Part shown: piece by piece, positions 60,399-64,000 of the stretch
Numbering within the stretch: position 1 is the stretch's first letter
Layout: every line of letters begins with the position of its first letter
Source: Euryhalocaulis caribicus
GTDB lineage: Bacteria > Pseudomonadota > Alphaproteobacteria > Caulobacterales > Maricaulaceae
Direction of reading: 5' to 3'
Assembly (NCBI RefSeq): GCF_000412185.1
Contig: NZ_ASJA01000011.1
Location: 49,245 to 113,244, forward strand
Length of the DNA: 64,000 bases
The notes under the pieces: generated by a model
Databases searched by the model: none
Seen by the model: the letters and a program-made list of their open reading frames with translations, nothing else
What the model was told of the DNA's origin: nothing
Made by a program: the position numbers and the translations under genes

Positions 60399-60462
60399 GC
60401 CCCGGCCCGCGCCACCCGTAAAATCTCTTTAACCCGTTCACGCCCGCAAGAGGCCGTTGCTT

Positions 60463-60915
60463 ATGATGACCCGATCCATCCTCGCCCTGTCCGCCGCGCT
60501 GGCGCTGGCCGCCTGCGGCGGTCCGGCGGAAGAGGAAGCCGCCGAGACCGAAACCGCGCCGGCGGCGCCCGATTTTTCAGAGGAAATCGCCGAAGATCTG
60601 GCCGCGCTGGACGCCGGCGCCGGAGAGCCCGAGCCCGGCGACTGGAACGAGACCCCGTGGTCCGATGCGCGTTCGGTTTTCAACCAGATGTGCCGCGACC
60701 GGGGGATGGATGACGCCCTGTGCGGCTGCATCCGCAATAATCTGCGCGCCGAATTCGGCGCCGATGCGGTATTTGTCACCGGCGTGACCTTCGGGGCGCG
60801 CGCCGATCTTGCCCCGGTCGTGACGGCCCGCCTGACGGCGGAAGAGCGCGAAGCGGCGGCGGCGGGATATCTTGAAGCCAACAGAACCTGCCTCGCCGAG
60901 GCCGGTGAGGAATAA
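60463..60915 (+). CDS. Lipoprotein with four-cysteine domain (family member 2)
   Basis: From ATG 60463 (AAGAGG 9 nt upstream) the 150-aa product has a signal peptide ALSAALALAACGGPA. The domain has CRDRGMDDALCGCIRNNL (C-x9-C-x-C) and a C-terminal EANRTCLAEA. The same C-x(9-10)-C-x-C...C pattern appears in the genes at 59248 and 60935. The acidic linker after the lipobox is similar too. Likely a tandem-derived paralogue. Confidence 0.8.
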   Translation: MMTRSILALSAALALAACGGPAEEEAAETETAPAAPDFSEEIAEDLAALDAGAGEPEPGDWNETPWSDARSVFNQMCRDRGMDDALCGCIRNNLRAEFGADAVFVTGVTFGARADLAPVVTARLTAEEREAAAAGYLEANRTCLAEAGEE

Positions 60916-60934
60916 ACGGACGGGGGAGTTCCAC

Positions 60935-61351
60935 ATGATCAATCGGGGTTCAATTCTATTCGCCGCCTGCGCGGCGCTGATGCTGGCCGCCTGCGGCGGC
61001 GATGACGAGGCCGCGCGTGAGGACGCCGCGCCGGCTGAAACCGCGCCCGCGCCGGAAACGGCGGAGGCCGCGCCGGAAGAACCCCTTGATATTCCCGCCG
61101 AGGACCGCGCCCAGCTGGTCGAGGCCTGCGTCGCCGATACCGGCAACAGCGAGGCCGCCTGCGAATGCGCCGCCGATCAGGCCGCGGAACGGCTGGATGG
61201 CCGGGTCTATGCCTTTTTCTCCGCCAAGCTGGCGGGCAATGACGACCGCGCCGACGACATCATGGGCCAGATGACGCTCTCCGACCTTCAGGACACGGCC
61301 ACCACGATGCAGGTGATTTTCGTCGAGTGTCAGCTGAATCTGCCCGACTGA
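60935..61351 (+). CDS. Lipoprotein with four-cysteine domain (family member 3)
   Basis: From ATG 60935, with GGGGGAG upstream, the 138-aa product has a signal with CAALMLAACGGDD, an Ala/Pro/Glu linker and the domain EACVADTGNSEAACECAADQ (C-x10-C-x-C). The C-terminal Cys is in IFVECQLNLPD. It follows member 2 by 20 nt, so both are likely co-transcribed. It is presumably anchored in the envelope; no enzymatic motif. Confidence 0.8.
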   Translation: MINRGSILFAACAALMLAACGGDDEAAREDAAPAETAPAPETAEAAPEEPLDIPAEDRAQLVEACVADTGNSEAACECAADQAAERLDGRVYAFFSAKLAGNDDRADDIMGQMTLSDLQDTATTMQVIFVECQLNLPD

Positions 61352-61402
61352 CGCCGCGCTCCGTCCTTGTGCGGCGCCGTGTGAGCCCTATAACCGCGCC
61401 CC

Positions 61403-62767
61403 ATGCCAAGCGATGACTCCGCGCTCGACGCGCGCGCATTCGAATCCCTTCTGGACGAGCTTCTGAGCCATGCCCGCGCCAGCGGCGCCGATCAGGCGGA
61501 CGCGGTGGTTGTGGAGAGCCGGGCGCTGGACGCCACGGTCCGCAATGGCGAGGTGGAGGACGTGGAGCGCGCGGAATCGCGCGATCTGGGCCTGCGCGTT
61601 TTCGTCGGCAAGAAGACCGCCAGCGTCTCCTCCTCCGACCTTTCCGGCGACAGCCTGACCGAGCTGGCCGAGCGCGCCATCGCCATGGCCAAGGCCTCCC
61701 CGGACGAGCCATACGCCGGTCTTGCCCCGGAAGACCGGCTGGCGGCCGGCGATCTGCCGGAGCTGGACCTGTTCGACGCGACCACGCCCGATCCCAAAGA
61801 CCTGGAAGAGCGCGCGCTGGCCGTGGAGGCCGCCGCACGCGCCGTGCCGGACGTGACCAAGACCGACCACGCCTGGGCCGGCTGGGCGGGCAGCGTGTTC
61901 CGCCTCGCCACCACGGGCGGGTTCGGGAGCGGCTGGCGTTCCTCCTCCCGCCATTTCGGGGTCGCCGCCATCGCCGAGCGTGACGGCGCGATGGAGCGTG
62001 ATTTCGACGCCCACTCCGCGCGCCATCTGGAAGATTTGAAATCGGTCGAGGAAGTCGGCGCGGAAGCCGGCCGCCGCGCCGCGGCCCGCCTTGGCGGCGC
62101 CAAGGTGAAAAGCGGCAAGCGCACCGTGATCTTCGAAAATCGCGTCGCCCCGGCCCTGTTCAACGCCTTCGCCGGGGCCATTTCAGGCCCGTCCGTGGCG
62201 CGGGGCGTTTCCTTCCTGAAGAACCATCACGGCCAGCAGCTTTTTGCGCCGGGCGTCAATATCGTTGATGATCCCTCGCTGGTGCGCGGCCGCGGCTCCC
62301 GCCCGTTCGACGGGGAGGGGGTGAGCGTGAAGCGCTGGAACGTGGTGGAGGACGGCGTCCTGACGACCTGGCTTCTCAATTCGTCCTCCGCCCGGCAGCT
62401 GGGGCTGGAGACGACCGGCCACGCGGCGCGCAGCGTCGGCGGATCGCCTGGCGTCTCGCCGTCCAATCTCTGGGTCCAGCCGGGCGCGCAATCCCGCGAC
62501 GGCATGATCGCCGATATTCAGTCCGGCCTGTTCGTGACAGAGATGTTCGGCCCGTCCCTGAACGCCAATACCGGCGACTGGTCGGTCGGCGTTTCCGGTT
62601 TCCTGATCGAGGGCGGAGAGATCACCTCCCCGGTCAGCGAGATCACGGTCGCGGGCAACCTCATCGACATCTATGGCCGCCTGCAGCCCGCCGACGATCT
62701 GGATTTCCGCGGCAAGATCAATTCGCCGTCCCTGCGCGTGGACGACTTAAGCGTCGCGGGGCAATGA
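61403..62767 (+). CDS. pmbA: PmbA/TldE-type metallopeptidase family protein
   Basis: The 454-aa protein belongs to the TldD/PmbA family: N-terminal ADAVVVESRALDATVRNGEV, middle KRTVIFENRVAPALFNAFAG, and C-terminal LNSSSARQLGLETTGHAARS and GDWSVGVSGFLIEGGEITSP. No HExxxH zinc motif is present, which indicates the PmbA (TldE) partner rather than TldD. TldD/E process modified peptides such as microcin precursors and antitoxins. TldD is not in the window. It overlaps the next gene by 4 nt. Confidence 0.9.
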   Translation: MPSDDSALDARAFESLLDELLSHARASGADQADAVVVESRALDATVRNGEVEDVERAESRDLGLRVFVGKKTASVSSSDLSGDSLTELAERAIAMAKASPDEPYAGLAPEDRLAAGDLPELDLFDATTPDPKDLEERALAVEAAARAVPDVTKTDHAWAGWAGSVFRLATTGGFGSGWRSSSRHFGVAAIAERDGAMERDFDAHSARHLEDLKSVEEVGAEAGRRAAARLGGAKVKSGKRTVIFENRVAPALFNAFAGAISGPSVARGVSFLKNHHGQQLFAPGVNIVDDPSLVRGRGSRPFDGEGVSVKRWNVVEDGVLTTWLLNSSSARQLGLETTGHAARSVGGSPGVSPSNLWVQPGAQSRDGMIADIQSGLFVTEMFGPSLNANTGDWSVGVSGFLIEGGEITSPVSEITVAGNLIDIYGRLQPADDLDFRGKINSPSLRVDDLSVAGQ

Positions 62768-63558
62768 GCGCAGGCGAAGACCTCGCCCTCCTGAAACAGG
62801 CCGCGCTTGCGGCCGGCGCGGCGGCCATGCCCTGGTTCGAGGGCGACAAGGACATGAAGGTCCGGCAGAAGGGCGATGAAGGCCCGGTCACCGCCGCCGA
62901 TCTCGCCGTCAACGACCTGCTGAAAGAGCGCCTGCTGGGCGCGCGCCCCGACTACGCCTGGCTGTCCGAGGAGTCGGCGGAGGATCCGGCCCGCCACAGC
63001 GCCAGGCGCGTCTTCATCATCGACCCCATCGACGGCACCCGCGCCTTCATCAACGGCAAGCCGCATTTCACCGTCTGCGCCGCGGTGGTGGAGGATGGCC
63101 GCCCCATCGCGGGCGTGGTCTATAACCCGGCGCGGGAACAGCTTTATTCCGCGCATCTGGGCGGCGGCGCCTTCCTGAACGATGCGCCCGTCCGCGCCAC
63201 GCAGCCAGCCAGCCTCGACGGCATTCGCATGGTCTGCCAGCCGGACTTCATCGCCTCGAAGAAATGGCCCGAGCCGTGGCCCGACATGCATGTGGAGCTG
63301 TGCAATTCCATGGCCTACCGCATAGCGCTGGTGGCCAGCGGCGCGTGGGACGCGGCCCTTGCCCCCAATCCGAAGTCGGACTGGGACATCGCCGCTGCGG
63401 ATATTCTGGCCACGGAGGCCGGCGCGCGGATGACCGGCCTTGACGGCGCGGAGTTTCGCTACAATCAAGAGCGCACAAGGCATTCCGGCGTTATTTGCGC
63501 CGCGCCAGAGATACATGAAAAGATCCTGCAGCGGGTGCGCGCCTTCCCGCGCCGCTGA
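62764..63558 (+). CDS. cysQ: 3'(2'),5'-bisphosphate nucleotidase / inositol monophosphatase family
   Basis: The 264-aa protein has the metal-binding signature DPIDGTRAFINGKPHF, an earlier LSEESAED and a later WDIAAADILATEAGA, so it is the IMPase/CysQ superfamily. Motif spacing fits 3'-phosphoadenosine phosphatase, which clears pAp made in sulfate assimilation; other IMPase substrates cannot be excluded. It is coupled to pmbA by ATGA. Confidence 0.85.
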   Translation: MSAGEDLALLKQAALAAGAAAMPWFEGDKDMKVRQKGDEGPVTAADLAVNDLLKERLLGARPDYAWLSEESAEDPARHSARRVFIIDPIDGTRAFINGKPHFTVCAAVVEDGRPIAGVVYNPAREQLYSAHLGGGAFLNDAPVRATQPASLDGIRMVCQPDFIASKKWPEPWPDMHVELCNSMAYRIALVASGAWDAALAPNPKSDWDIAAADILATEAGARMTGLDGAEFRYNQERTRHSGVICAAPEIHEKILQRVRAFPRR

Positions 63559-63598
63559 CAGGGCAAGGAACCGGACAAGCGAAGAGGGAATATACGCC

Positions 63599-63865
63599 AT
63601 GGCCGAAAAGACCACGGACGACGAACGACAGCTCCTGCACATCGTCATCGGCGGGGAGCTGAAACACCCGCAGGGCGTGGAGTTCAAGGATTGCTCGGCG
63701 ATCGACTTCGTCGGCGCCTACCCGACCTATGAGAAAGCCCACGCCGCCTGGCGCGGCGCCGCCCAGCGCACCGTGGACAACGCCATGATGCGCTACTTCA
63801 TCATCCACGCCCACCGCCTCCTCGACCCCCAGACGGGCACCGAGCACAATCAGAAGACGCAGTAG
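63599..63865 (+). CDS. DUF4170 family protein
   Basis: From ATG 63599 with GAAGAGGGA upstream, the 88-aa protein MAEKTTDDERQLLHIVIGGE has GAYPTYEKAHAAWRGAAQRT and ends RLLDPQTGTEHNQKTQ, typical of DUF4170, a small alphaproteobacterial family of unknown function frequently beside cysQ and lipid A genes. It is in the same direction as cysQ, 40 nt apart. Confidence 0.85.
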   Translation: MAEKTTDDERQLLHIVIGGELKHPQGVEFKDCSAIDFVGAYPTYEKAHAAWRGAAQRTVDNAMMRYFIIHAHRLLDPQTGTEHNQKTQ

Positions 63866-64000
63866 CGTTTTTCCGCCCTCGCCTTCCCCTCGCCCCTGTG
63901 AAGGGGAGAGGGCAATGAAGTCCCAAATCCTCATCAGGGGATTTGGCCGACTGAATGGGTGAGGGGAGCGGCGCAGGATAGGGCGTTCTGGTTCAACCCG
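63866..64000. other. 3' region after DUF4170
   Basis: No gene is supported in this 135-bp tail. It holds an imperfect GC-rich inverted repeat (GCCCTC...CCCCT with AGGGGAGAGGGC, about 63875-63913) after a TTTTT tract, which could terminate transcription from cysQ-DUF4170. The rest shows no feature. Confidence 0.35.

Overview
The window is alphaproteobacterial chromosomal DNA (GC-rich, minus-strand operons joined by ATGA/GTGA overlaps, MdoG/MdoH, alphaproteobacterial-type AddAB, AmgK/MurU, DUF4170). Small acidic lipoproteins and a DMSP-demethylase-like cargo gene would fit a marine or aquatic member such as a Hyphomonadaceae/Maricaulales-like lineage, but the genus cannot be fixed from the sequence alone. 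It has two parts: the right-hand ~43.6 kb of an integrative and conjugative element (bases 1 to about 43,664) and host chromosome (about 43,665 to 64,000).

The element is of the ICEMlSymR7A-like class. From left to right: a transfer block (CopG-type protein, TraG/VirD4 coupling ATPase, RlxS-like relaxase with a candidate oriT and P-type nic sequence, lytic transglycosylase, TraF-type S26 peptidase, DUF2840, ParA, RepA); an excision-control block (RdfS-like excisionase, an FseA-like DUF6499/DUF2285 regulator split by a frameshift, a QseM-like DUF2285 protein, an XRE repressor); a maintenance/anti-restriction block (DUF2493, Toprim, 1431-aa methylase/strawberry-notch helicase, ParB, ArdC), three genes of which have a leader RNA of repeated structure; and a tyrosine integrase beside the displaced 3' part of tRNA-Arg(CCG), which marks the element end. 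The intact tRNA should lie at the other end, left of the window.

Cargo sits between these blocks. An SDR/LysR pair separates traG from rlxS. A + strand cassette at 14.19-17.51 kb holds TetR, a DmdA/GcvT-like protein, rhodanese and an MFS transporter. A RES-domain toxin-like gene follows parB. At 29.4-41.9 kb there is a defence island: a solitary AbiEi-like DUF6088 gene, then a six-gene translationally coupled operon (RHH protein, three DNA methylases, a GajA-like OLD ATPase-TOPRIM nuclease, a GajB-like UvrD helicase), then a convergent BfiI-like PLD nuclease. This looks like a Gabija-type pair combined with modification enzymes and is the best candidate for an undescribed system.

The chromosomal part carries osmoregulated glucan synthesis (mdoGH), a PKHD-type dioxygenase, a lipoprotein, trxA, the addA-addB recombination operon, murU-amgK-tsaE (cell-wall recycling and tRNA t6A), a 2Fe-2S ferredoxin, three related four-cysteine lipoproteins around a DsbA/FrnE-like oxidoreductase, pmbA, cysQ and a DUF4170 gene.
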